Source: Pseudorhodobacter antarcticus (GTDB lineage Bacteria > Pseudomonadota > Alphaproteobacteria > Rhodobacterales > Rhodobacteraceae). Taken from it: a stretch of 64,000 nucleotides of DNA. Below the pieces are notes generated by a model that did not search any database, was not told the origin of the DNA, and saw only the letters and a list, made by a program, of their open reading frames with translations. The translations under genes were made by a program, and so were the position numbers. This document shows, piece after piece, positions 8,571-16,183 of this stretch (positions within the stretch are counted from its first letter, which is position 1; the number at the start of each line of letters is the position of its first letter). The DNA is taken from contig CAMAQR010000002.1 of the NCBI GenBank assembly GCA_945860375.1, positions 1-64,000 of the forward strand. The letters run 5' to 3'.

Positions 8571-9397
8571 CCCTGCTGTCGGTGAAAAACCTGCGCGTGA
8601 CCTTCGACACCGAGGCGGGCAAAGTAGAGGCCGTGCGTGGCGTGTCCTTCACCTTGGGCCGCGAACGCCTTGGCATCGTCGGCGAATCCGGCTCCGGCAA
8701 GACCATGACGGGCCGTTCCGTCCTGCGGCTGATCCGCCCGCCGGGCCGGATAGAGGCGGATGAGATGACCTTCGATGGCATCGACCTGATGCGCGCCACC
8801 GAACGTGAAATGCGGTCCTTGCGCGGCCCCCGCATCGCCATGGTGATGCAAGACCCGAAATACTCGCTGAACCCGGTGATGCGGATCGGTGCGCAACTGA
8901 CCGAAGGCCTGCGCCTGCGCGACAAGCTGTCGAACGCCGACGCCACCGAAAAGGCCATCGCCGCCTTGAATGCGGTGCAGATCCGCGACCCGGAACGGGT
9001 GATGCTGGCCTATCCGCACGAACTCTCGGGCGGCATGGGTCAGCGGGTGATGATCGCGATGATGCTGATCCCCAACCCCGACCTGCTGATCGCCGATGAG
9101 CCCACCAGCGCCTTGGATGTAACGGTTCAGGCCGAGGTGCTGTCCATTCTCGACAATCTGGTGAAAACCCGCGGCATGGGCTTGATCTTCATCAGCCACG
9201 ACCTGCGCCTTGTGGCCCGGTTTTGCGACCGCGTGCTGGTGATGTACAAGGGCAAGATCGTCGAAGAACTGGCCGCCAAAGACCTGCTCAACGCCAAACA
9301 TCCCTACACCCAAGGCCTGCTGAACTGCCTGCCCCGCATCGGCGGCACCCGTGAGCCCCTGCCGGGGCTCGACCGCAACGCAGATTGGGCGCGCTGA
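8567..9397 (+). CDS. dppD: Dipeptide ABC transporter ATP-binding protein, DppD type
   Basis: A 276-residue ATPase. Visible motifs are Walker A GESGSGKT, Q-loop MQDPKYSLNP, signature LSGGMGQRV, Walker B LLIADEPTSALD and H-loop ISHDL. It ends soon after HPYTQGLL and is shorter than most DppD proteins (about 320-330 residues), so much of the usual C-terminal extension is missing. It pairs with DppF to drive import of peptides. The start overlaps dppC by ATGA. Confidence 0.9.
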   Translation: MTLLSVKNLRVTFDTEAGKVEAVRGVSFTLGRERLGIVGESGSGKTMTGRSVLRLIRPPGRIEADEMTFDGIDLMRATEREMRSLRGPRIAMVMQDPKYSLNPVMRIGAQLTEGLRLRDKLSNADATEKAIAALNAVQIRDPERVMLAYPHELSGGMGQRVMIAMMLIPNPDLLIADEPTSALDVTVQAEVLSILDNLVKTRGMGLIFISHDLRLVARFCDRVLVMYKGKIVEELAAKDLLNAKHPYTQGLLNCLPRIGGTREPLPGLDRNADWAR

Positions 9398-10146
9398 TGC
9401 TGATCGAGATTGAAAACCTGTCTGTCACCTTCACCGCCAACGGGCGAGAGGTGCGCGCCGTGCAAAACGTCTCGCTGTCCGTCGCGGCCAAAGAATCCTT
9501 CGGGCTTGTCGGTGAATCTGGCTCTGGCAAATCCACCATCCTGCGCGCCATCTGCGGTCTGGCCCCGATCACCGCAGGCACCATCAGAATCAACGGCCAA
9601 GCCATCACCCACGACCGCGCCTTCTCGCGGCAAGTGCAGATGGTGTTTCAAGACCCCTTTGCCTCGCTGCACCCCCGCCACACCATCGACCGCACCCTGT
9701 CCGAACCGCTTGCCATCCACGGCATCCAAGGCACCGATCAGCGCATCATGCAGGCGCTGACCGATGTCGGCCTGCCCACCTCGTTCCGCTTTCGCTACCC
9801 GCATCAACTGTCGGGCGGCCAACGCCAGCGCGTCGCCATTGCCCGCGCCCTGATGCTGGAACCGCAGATTCTGCTGCTCGATGAACCCACCAGCGCCCTC
9901 GATGCCTCCGTTCAGGCCGAAACCCTGAACCTGCTCTCCCGCCTGCGCGCGCAACGCGGCCTCACCTTTCTGATGGTCAGCCACGATCTGGCCGTCATCG
10001 ACCACATGTGTGACCGCATCCTTGTGATGCAACACGGCGCTGCGGTCGAAGAACTCACCCGCGATGCCCTCGCCTCTGCCCAAATGACAACCGACTACGC
10101 CCGCAGCCTTTTTGCCGCCTCCGCCGACCGCATGCTCGCGGGCTGA
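9397..10146 (+). CDS. dppF: Dipeptide ABC transporter ATP-binding protein, DppF type
   Basis: A 249-residue ATPase with Walker A GESGSGKS, Q-loop FQDPFASLHP, signature LSGGQRQRV, Walker B LLLDEPTSALD and H-loop VSHDL. Like DppD here it is shorter than the usual family length and lacks most of the C-terminal extension. ATG at 9397 overlaps the dppD stop by one base (TGATG); an in-frame TTG twelve bases upstream is less likely. It is the last transporter gene, followed after 77 bases by a second dipeptidase gene. Confidence 0.9.
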   Translation: MLIEIENLSVTFTANGREVRAVQNVSLSVAAKESFGLVGESGSGKSTILRAICGLAPITAGTIRINGQAITHDRAFSRQVQMVFQDPFASLHPRHTIDRTLSEPLAIHGIQGTDQRIMQALTDVGLPTSFRFRYPHQLSGGQRQRVAIARALMLEPQILLLDEPTSALDASVQAETLNLLSRLRAQRGLTFLMVSHDLAVIDHMCDRILVMQHGAAVEELTRDALASAQMTTDYARSLFAASADRMLAG

Positions 10147-10149
10147 CCA

Positions 10150-10193
10150 TTCACATTGGTGAAAATATCCCGGGGTCTGGGGCAGCGCCCCAG
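10150..10193. repeat. Intergenic palindromes with GGGATATTT motif
   Basis: Two hairpins lie in the 77-base gap after dppF: TTCAC-ATTG-GTGAA at 10150-10163 and a perfect CTGGGGC-AGC-GCCCCAG at 10177-10193. Between them, on the minus strand, is GGGATATTT (10163-10171), a motif seen at five other intergenic sites. There is no T-run on the plus strand after the GC hairpin, so it may act by RNA stabilisation more than termination. Confidence 0.55.
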
Positions 10194-10223
10194 TCGCCCG
10201 CCCCCCAAACAACAGGTTTCCAA

Positions 10224-11282
10224 ATGTACCCCACCTTCGACGGCCACAACGACCTGCTGCTGCGCCTGCACCAAAACCCCGCCAACCGCGATGCGATCTG
10301 GCTGACGGGCGAAGGGCGCGGCCATCTCGATCTGCCCCGCATGAAACAGGGTGGCTTTGCGGGGGGATTCTTCGCCATCTACATCTCCTCCCCCACCGCC
10401 CACAACGCGCCCGATTACATGACGGCAATGGAAAATCCGCCCTATAACCTGCCCTTGGGCGAGTTGATCACCGACGCAGACGCCCTTCCCGTCGCCATGT
10501 CGATGGCGCGCCAACTGCTGTGGATGGAGCGGTCCTCGCACGGCGCGTTCAAAGTCTGTCGCACGGCGGCAGAGGTCCGCGCTTGCCTGCAATCGGGCAC
10601 CATTGCGGGCATCATGCATATGGAGGGGGCCGAGGCGATCGACGCAGACCTCGACAACCTTTACGCCTTCCACGCCATGGGTCTGCGATCCCTTGGCCCG
10701 GTCTGGTCGCGCCCGACGATCTTTGGTCATGGCGTGCCCTTCGCCTTTCCGTCCACTCCTGACACGGGCGCAGGTCTGACCGAGGCTGGCAGGCGTCTGG
10801 TTCTCGCCTGCAATGATCTCAAGATCATGCTCGACCTCAGCCATATCAACGAGGCGGGATTCAACGACGTTGCGCGCTTGTCCAACGCGCCCTTGGTCGC
10901 CACCCATTCCAACGCCCACGCCGTCACCCCCAGCAGCCGCAACCTGACCGACCGCCAACTGGCGATGATCCGGGACAGCGGTGGCATGGTCGGGCTGAAC
11001 TTTGCGACCTCCTTCCTGCGCCGCGACGGGCGGGAATCGCCCGAGATGGGATGGGAGGATATTCTGCGCCATCTCGATCACCTGCTGGCGCATCTGGGCG
11101 AAGATCACCTCGGGCTGGGCTCCGATTTCGACGGCGCCACCTTGCCGCAAGGCATTGGCGATGTGACCGGCTTGCCAGCATTGCAACAGGCGATGATTGA
11201 CCATGCCTATGGCCCCGCGCTGATGAAGAAGCTGTGTTTTGAAAACTGGCTTGCCCTGCTGGACCGCACTTGGGGCGTGTAA
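10224..11282 (+). CDS. Membrane dipeptidase family enzyme (peptidase M19), second copy
   Basis: A 352-residue zinc dipeptidase, clearly paralogous to the M19 enzyme at 3775-4809 along its whole length. Shared motifs include FDGHNDLL (metal HxD), GGFAGGFFA, HMEGAEA, GLRSLGPVWSRP, ATHSNAHAVT and LGSDFDGA. No export signal is seen. It is on the same strand as dppABCDF and probably in the same transcript. Two dipeptidases bracketing one transporter suggest separate specificities for imported dipeptides; the substrates are unknown. Confidence 0.9.
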   Translation: MYPTFDGHNDLLLRLHQNPANRDAIWLTGEGRGHLDLPRMKQGGFAGGFFAIYISSPTAHNAPDYMTAMENPPYNLPLGELITDADALPVAMSMARQLLWMERSSHGAFKVCRTAAEVRACLQSGTIAGIMHMEGAEAIDADLDNLYAFHAMGLRSLGPVWSRPTIFGHGVPFAFPSTPDTGAGLTEAGRRLVLACNDLKIMLDLSHINEAGFNDVARLSNAPLVATHSNAHAVTPSSRNLTDRQLAMIRDSGGMVGLNFATSFLRRDGRESPEMGWEDILRHLDHLLAHLGEDHLGLGSDFDGATLPQGIGDVTGLPALQQAMIDHAYGPALMKKLCFENWLALLDRTWGV

Positions 11283-11305
11283 AGCCCGCCCTGCACCCCG
11301 CCGCG

Positions 11306-11363
11306 CCGGATGTGATCCGGGGCCTTTACCTGCCATGCCGCCCCGGATCGCATCCGGGGCGGC
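11306..11363. terminator. Double CCGGAT palindrome, likely bidirectional terminator
   Basis: Two related palindromes sit between convergent genes: CCGGAT-GTG-ATCCGG at 11306-11320 and a perfect 12-base stem with a CGC loop at 11337-11363 (GCCGCCCCGGAT and its complement). They share the CCGGAT-NNN-ATCCGG core, so they look like two copies of one short repetitive element serving as a transcription barrier between the dipeptidase and the GyrI-like gene. Confidence 0.6.
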
Positions 11364-11375
11364 GTGAGCAAGGTG

Positions 11376-11873
11376 TCAGCTGGCGGTCTTGATCATCACC
11401 TCACTGACCCATGTCGCCGGATCGGGATTGGCCGCCGGATTGCTGTGATAACACTCCACCCGCGCGGCAAAGCGGTCGCCCTCGGGGCCGCTTTGCACAT
11501 CCCAAGCCACGCCCCGCTCTTTCGCCCAGCCAACCAGCACCGCGTTCACGTCGAACAACTGGTCATAATTCCCCACAAACCGCACAACGCCATAGTTGCC
11601 CGCAGGCATTTCGCCCGGCATCACCCGCCCGTCGCCTTGGACCCGACCCGCAATCACCACCCCGAACTCAATCTCCAGATCGCAGGCCGGGCTGATAAAA
11701 TTGTGTCGCAACAGCGCCGGACCCGCCACTGCCACGCCGCGCGCGGCCAGCCATGCGTAAACTTCGGCCAGCAGCAAAGACAGCTTCTGGTCAAGGTCAG
11801 CCATCGCAACGGTTTCGGTGATCGCCATATAGGGCAGCGCGGTCTGAGGTAGAATTTTGGGCAGGCTCAGCAT
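11376..11873 (-). CDS. GyrI-like / AraC effector-binding domain protein
   Basis: A 165-residue stand-alone small-molecule-binding domain of the GyrI-like superfamily. The family's pattern is visible: a proline-rich start (LPQTALPYMAI), the GPALLRHNF segment, the MPAGNYGVVRFVGNYDQL strand-turn, and the C-terminal aromatic ECYHSNP followed by WVSEVMI. Members bind hydrophobic or cationic ligands, inhibit gyrase, or hydrolyse cyclic compounds; no specific function can be assigned. ATG at 11873 follows AGGGAG. It is convergent with the dipeptidase gene and divergent from the SDR gene. Confidence 0.75.
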   Translation of the reverse strand: MLSLPKILPQTALPYMAITETVAMADLDQKLSLLLAEVYAWLAARGVAVAGPALLRHNFISPACDLEIEFGVVIAGRVQGDGRVMPGEMPAGNYGVVRFVGNYDQLFDVNAVLVGWAKERGVAWDVQSGPEGDRFAARVECYHSNPAANPDPATWVSEVMIKTAS

Positions 11874-12004
11874 GGCTTGGCTCCCTTTGCAGCCGACAAC
11901 GACCGGCTTAGAAAAACACACGCTGCCCCAATCACGCAAGCGGCCCCTTTCTTTGCCCCCCAATCCCCGGCATCCTGCGCCCAAACTTCCAAAGGACCAC
12001 CCCG

Positions 12005-12769
12005 ATGCCCAAACTCGCCCTTGTCACCGCCGGCCCCTCGGCGCTTGGCCGCAGCTTTGTCACCGCTTTGGCCGGGGCGGGCTATGACGTGGGCTTCACC
12101 CATCTTGGGCAAGCGGAGGCCGCATCGGCCCTGATTGCCGCCGTGCAGGCCATGGGTCGCCGCGCCAGCGCATGGGAAAGCGACGCCGGGGACGAAGCGC
12201 AGGTGACGCAGTTTCACGCGCAAGCCGCCGCTTGGGCCGGCTGCGCGCCTGCGGTGATGGTCAACAACGCGGGGATCCAGACTTGGTCCAGCCTGCTGGA
12301 GCTGAAGGTGGACGACTGGAACCGCGTCATGGCCACCAATCTGCGCGGCACTTTCCTCAACACCCAGATCGCCGCCCGCGCCATGATCGCGGCGGGGCAC
12401 AGCGGGTCCATCATCACGCTGGGATCGGGCTGCAACAAACACGCCTTCCCGCGTCTGGTGGATTACACCGCCTCCAAGGGCGGGATCGAACAGTTCACCA
12501 AGGTCGCGGCGGTTGAACTTGGCCCCCACAACATCCGCGTCAACTGCATCGCACCCGGAGCCATTGCCACCGAACGCACGGCGGCCGAGGCCGGCGATTA
12601 CGCCGCGACATGGTCGCGCGTCACGCCCCTGCGCCGTGTCGGCACGCCCGATGATCTGACCGGGCCGCTGCTGTTTCTGATCTCTGACGCCGCCGCCTTT
12701 GTCACCGGGCAAACCCTATGGGTCGATGGCGGCGCGTTCAGTCAGGCCAACTGGCCCTATGAGACGTGA
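12005..12769 (+). CDS. SDR family oxidoreductase
   Basis: A 254-residue classical short-chain dehydrogenase/reductase. The Rossmann glycine region reads VTAGPSALGRSF, NNAG is at about residue 90, and the catalytic YxxxK is in DYTASKGG. The C-terminal FVTGQTLWVDGGAF is typical of 3-ketoacyl/sugar-type SDRs. The gene converges on the enolase-superfamily gene with directly adjoining stop codons. That partner suggests oxidation of a sugar or sugar acid ahead of or after a dehydratase, which is inference only. Confidence 0.87.
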   Translation: MPKLALVTAGPSALGRSFVTALAGAGYDVGFTHLGQAEAASALIAAVQAMGRRASAWESDAGDEAQVTQFHAQAAAWAGCAPAVMVNNAGIQTWSSLLELKVDDWNRVMATNLRGTFLNTQIAARAMIAAGHSGSIITLGSGCNKHAFPRLVDYTASKGGIEQFTKVAAVELGPHNIRVNCIAPGAIATERTAAEAGDYAATWSRVTPLRRVGTPDDLTGPLLFLISDAAAFVTGQTLWVDGGAFSQANWPYET

Positions 12770-13876
12770 TCAGCCGCCGATCTCGCTGACCGCATAGCGG
12801 GCGCGGTCCAGCCAGTCGGGGTTGATCTCTATTCCCCAACCGGGCGCGTCCGGCACGGTGACATGGCCATCCTGCACGCCAAAGGGATCGCCCAGAAACA
12901 GCCCATCCTGCCAAGGGTAATAATCCAGCCCCTCGATCGACAGTTCCAGATATTTCCCCGCGTTCGGAATGGCTTTCAGCAGATGCATGGTGCACATCGT
13001 CACCAAAGACAGGTTGGCGGCATGCGGCGTCACCGGCAACCCGGCAGCCGCTGCCATCCGGCACACCTGCAACGTGCGGTGGATGCCGCCCATATACATC
13101 ACATCGGGCTGGGCGATATCGACGGCCTTGCGGTCAAACATCAGCTCCCAGCTGGAATATTCGCAATCCTGCTCGCCGCCCGCGACGTCTATCGACAGCG
13201 CCGCGCGCACTTCGGCGGTCTGTTCGGGGTGCCAATAGGGGCAGGGCTCTTCAAAATGGCCGATGCCGTTGTCTTCCAGCATCCGCCCCACCGCAATCGC
13301 CCGCGCCGGGGAATAGCAGGAGTTGCCATCGACCAGCTTGTCGATGCCATCGCCCAAGGCGCGTGCCACCACCGGGATCACCGCTTCGGTCCGCCCCGGC
13401 CATTCGTCAGCATCGCGGCCACATTCCGCGCCCACCCGCCATTTGAAGGCGGTGAAGCCCTTGTCGTCGCGCAGTTTCAAAAACCGCGCCGCCTCGTCCT
13501 CGGGGGTGATGTCGCGCTTCATCGAACTGGCGTAGGCACGCAAGGCACCGGGGGTGCCGCCCAGCAATTCCACCACCGACTTGCTTTCATGCTTGCCGCG
13601 CAGATCCCACAGCGCGGTATCAAGGCCGGTCATCGCGCGACGCAGATAGCTGCCGGGATATTTGTGCTCGCGCTCGCCGATGAGGTCCAGCGTGTCGGCA
13701 AAGTTCAGCGCGTCGGTGCCAAGGGCATGCCGCGCGATCTGGCGGTGGAAAATCTCGCAGGTGATGTCAGAGTTATAGGTCGAAACCTGCCCCCAACCCT
13801 GCGCGCCGGTGTCCGAGGTCGCGCGCACAAAGCCCACGAATTCATTGGTGAAGGTTTCCAGTTTGACAATCTTCAT
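12770..13876 (-). CDS. Mandelate racemase/muconate lactonizing (enolase superfamily) protein
   Basis: A 368-residue enolase-superfamily enzyme with an N-terminal capping domain and a TIM barrel. Candidate metal and base residues are visible in order: FKWRVG (Lys), LVDGNSCY (Asp), GHFEEPCPYWHPEQT (Glu), VAGGEQD (Glu) and VTPHAANLS (His). The Lys/His arrangement is that of acid-sugar dehydratases and racemases. ATG at 13876 follows AGGAG. It abuts the convergent SDR gene. The substrate is likely a sugar acid or hydroxyacid but is not determinable here. Confidence 0.85.
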   Translation of the reverse strand: MKIVKLETFTNEFVGFVRATSDTGAQGWGQVSTYNSDITCEIFHRQIARHALGTDALNFADTLDLIGEREHKYPGSYLRRAMTGLDTALWDLRGKHESKSVVELLGGTPGALRAYASSMKRDITPEDEAARFLKLRDDKGFTAFKWRVGAECGRDADEWPGRTEAVIPVVARALGDGIDKLVDGNSCYSPARAIAVGRMLEDNGIGHFEEPCPYWHPEQTAEVRAALSIDVAGGEQDCEYSSWELMFDRKAVDIAQPDVMYMGGIHRTLQVCRMAAAAGLPVTPHAANLSLVTMCTMHLLKAIPNAGKYLELSIEGLDYYPWQDGLFLGDPFGVQDGHVTVPDAPGWGIEINPDWLDRARYAVSEIGG

Positions 13877-14041
13877 CGCCGTCTCCTGCCATTGCAGCGC
13901 CAATCTAACCGCGCGCCCCGTGCTGCGCGCGCTTGCGCCGACCCTGCCTTGTTCATCCGCGACCACCCATCAAAAGCGAAAGCGATTGTCGCGCGCGCGG
14001 CTTTGCCGGATAGTCCCGCCGCACCAACCAGAAAGCACGCC

Positions 14042-14758
14042 ATGCCCCCCGTGATCATCGTGGCCCACGGCCAACCGTCAGACCCCGCGCCCGCCGCCGC
14101 CGATCTGGCGATGTTTGCGGCCCAGGTCGCCGCGTTTCTGCCGGGGCGTTGGGTCGGGTCTGCCACGCTGGCCGAACCGGAGGCGCTGGCGCAGGCAGTG
14201 GCTCAGGCCGGTCCGGGGGGCGTGGTGTTCCCGATGTTCATGGCGGGGGGCTGGTTCACCCGCGTGCATCTGCCCGCCAAACTGCGCGCCGCAGGGGGGC
14301 TGGATTGGCAGGTGCTGGAGCCTTTTGGCTGCAACCCGGCGCTGCATGATTTGGCGATAGATGTGGTGGCACAGGCTTTGAACGGCCAAACAAGCGCTTC
14401 GGTGCTGATCGCGGCCCATGGGTCGTTCAAAACCTCGGTGCCCTCTGACATCGCCTGCCACCTTGCGGCCAAGCTGAAATCCGCTCTGGGTCTGGCCCGC
14501 TGTGAGGCGGCTTTTATCGACCAATCCCCGCAACTGTCGCAGGTGCAGGGTTACGGCCCGCGGGCGATCTGCCTGCCGTTCTTTGCCGCAAAGGGCAGCC
14601 ATGTGACCGAAGATATCCCCGCAGCCTTGGCAACGGCGGGCTTTGCAGGACGCATCCTGCAACCGCTTGGCCTGCACCCAAAAGTGCCTGAACTGGTGGC
14701 CAAGGCAATAACCGCTGCCCACCCCGTCTGCGCGATCGAATGTCGGTACAAGGCCTAG
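14042..14758 (+). CDS. CbiX/sirohydrochlorin chelatase-like protein
   Basis: A 238-residue protein with two tandem CbiX half-domains. Each begins with a strand and a metal-site His: VIIVAHGQ near residue 9 and VLIAAHGS near residue 126. Related enzymes insert Fe or Co into sirohydrochlorin for siroheme or cobalamin; the divergent short form here could be a ferrochelatase-like protein of unproven specificity. ATG at 14042 is preceded by a weak AGAAAG. The in-frame region upstream is antisense to the enolase-superfamily gene and is not coding. It is not near other tetrapyrrole genes. Confidence 0.75.
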   Translation: MPPVIIVAHGQPSDPAPAAADLAMFAAQVAAFLPGRWVGSATLAEPEALAQAVAQAGPGGVVFPMFMAGGWFTRVHLPAKLRAAGGLDWQVLEPFGCNPALHDLAIDVVAQALNGQTSASVLIAAHGSFKTSVPSDIACHLAAKLKSALGLARCEAAFIDQSPQLSQVQGYGPRAICLPFFAAKGSHVTEDIPAALATAGFAGRILQPLGLHPKVPELVAKAITAAHPVCAIECRYKA

Positions 14759-14785
14759 GGCGGGTCATTGACCCCCCCCCACCCG

Positions 14786-16180
14786 TTATACCGTGTGCAG
14801 GTAAAGGTCGAAATCCACCTCTGACACCGTCCGCATCACCCGCGCATATTCCGCCGATTTGATCGCGGTAAACGTGCGGTGCATGTCCTCACCCAAAGCG
14901 TCCTTCAGAAACGCCGAGGCCTTCGCCGCCTCGATCGCCGAGCGCCAATCCACCGGAATAGGTGGCGCATCGGCCCCGTCGGCATAGCCGTTCCCTGTGG
15001 TCTGCGGTCCGGGGTCGATCCGATGGGCCATCCCGTGCCGGACGGCTGCCAACACCACCGCCGCCACCAGATAGGGGTTGGCATCCACCCCCGCCGGGCG
15101 ATGCTCTATCCGCCGCGCCCGAATATCCCCCGCCGGAATCCGCAGCGCCACCGAGCGGTTGTTCACCCCCCAGGTCGGGCTGACCGGAGCGTAGGAATTG
15201 GATGCAAACCGCCGCCACGAATTGGCATGCGGCGCAAACACCAGCATGGATTCCCCCATCGTCGCCCGCAGCCCGCCAATCGCGTGCAGGATGGTGTCGT
15301 TGTACTCCCCCTCCACGCCTTCGACGAAGACGTTCTTCCCGGCATCATCCAGCATCGAGACATGGAAATGCATCCCAGACCCTGCGTAATCCTCATTCGG
15401 TTTCGCCATAAAACAGGCCGTCACCCCGTGCTGGCGCGCATGATAGCGCACCATCCGCTTCAACCGCAAAAGGTCATCCGCCGCCTGCATCACGTCTTCG
15501 CGGTAATGCAGTGTCAACTCATACTGCCCCGGCGCGAATTCCGAAATCAGCGTTTCGACCTTGATCCCGGCCAGTTTCGCATCGGCGTAAACATCGTTGA
15601 ACAGCGGCAACATGCCGTGCAACTGATCCACCGAATAGACATCGGTCTTGGAATTGCGCCGCCCGTCCAGCACGTCGCGCGCCGGCACCATCTTGCCATC
15701 CGGGCCGCGTTCGTTCTGCAACAGGAAGAACTCCAGCTCGAACGCCCCCGCCGGATGCAGCCCTTCGGCCGCCAGCGCATCCACCTGCCGCTGCAAGGCA
15801 TGGCGCGGATCAGAGCTCATCGGGGCGCCGTCCAGATCAAAGACCACCATCAACACCTCACCCCGCGCCGGGTTGGTGCCATGGATTTCCCGCAACGTCC
15901 CTGGCACGGGCCAGGCGCGCCGGTCGCCGTCGCCCTGATCCCAGATCAGCCCGGTTTCATGCACATCCTCGCCGCAGATGTCCAAGCCAAGGATCGACAC
16001 CGGCAGATGCCGCCCGCCCTTGAACATCCCCAGCAACTCATGCCGCCGAATGATCTTGCCGCGCCCGATGCCGTTGGCGTCGTGCAACACGATGTCAAAC
16101 GCCTCGATCTGCGGATGGGCTGCGAGGAAGGTTTCGGCCTCGGTCACGGTGGAACCAGAGGGGCTGGGCGTATCGGTCAT
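14786..16180 (-). CDS. Glutamine synthetase family protein, PuuA-like gamma-glutamyl ligase
   Basis: A 464-residue class I glutamine-synthetase fold protein. The catalytic core shows ELEFFLL (metal Glu), SEFAPGQYELTLHY, the GSGMHFHVSM nucleotide/metal motif, and the glutamate-binding NRSVALRIPAG/RRIEHRPAGVDANPYL segments. The absence of a canonical GlnA adenylylation loop and the aminotransferase neighbour place it with gamma-glutamylpolyamine or related amine ligases. It would couple glutamate to an amine using ATP. The start lies 3 bases after the class III aminotransferase stop, so the two are co-translated. The amine substrate is unknown; putrescine is only the best-studied example. Confidence 0.88.
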   Translation of the reverse strand: MTDTPSPSGSTVTEAETFLAAHPQIEAFDIVLHDANGIGRGKIIRRHELLGMFKGGRHLPVSILGLDICGEDVHETGLIWDQGDGDRRAWPVPGTLREIHGTNPARGEVLMVVFDLDGAPMSSDPRHALQRQVDALAAEGLHPAGAFELEFFLLQNERGPDGKMVPARDVLDGRRNSKTDVYSVDQLHGMLPLFNDVYADAKLAGIKVETLISEFAPGQYELTLHYREDVMQAADDLLRLKRMVRYHARQHGVTACFMAKPNEDYAGSGMHFHVSMLDDAGKNVFVEGVEGEYNDTILHAIGGLRATMGESMLVFAPHANSWRRFASNSYAPVSPTWGVNNRSVALRIPAGDIRARRIEHRPAGVDANPYLVAAVVLAAVRHGMAHRIDPGPQTTGNGYADGADAPPIPVDWRSAIEAAKASAFLKDALGEDMHRTFTAIKSAEYARVMRTVSEVDFDLYLHTV

Positions 16181-16183
16181 GTC

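Noticed and set aside
12863..14041. N-terminal extension of the CbiX-like gene
   Set aside because: It runs antisense to the enolase-superfamily gene; the CbiX fold begins at the ATG at 14042.
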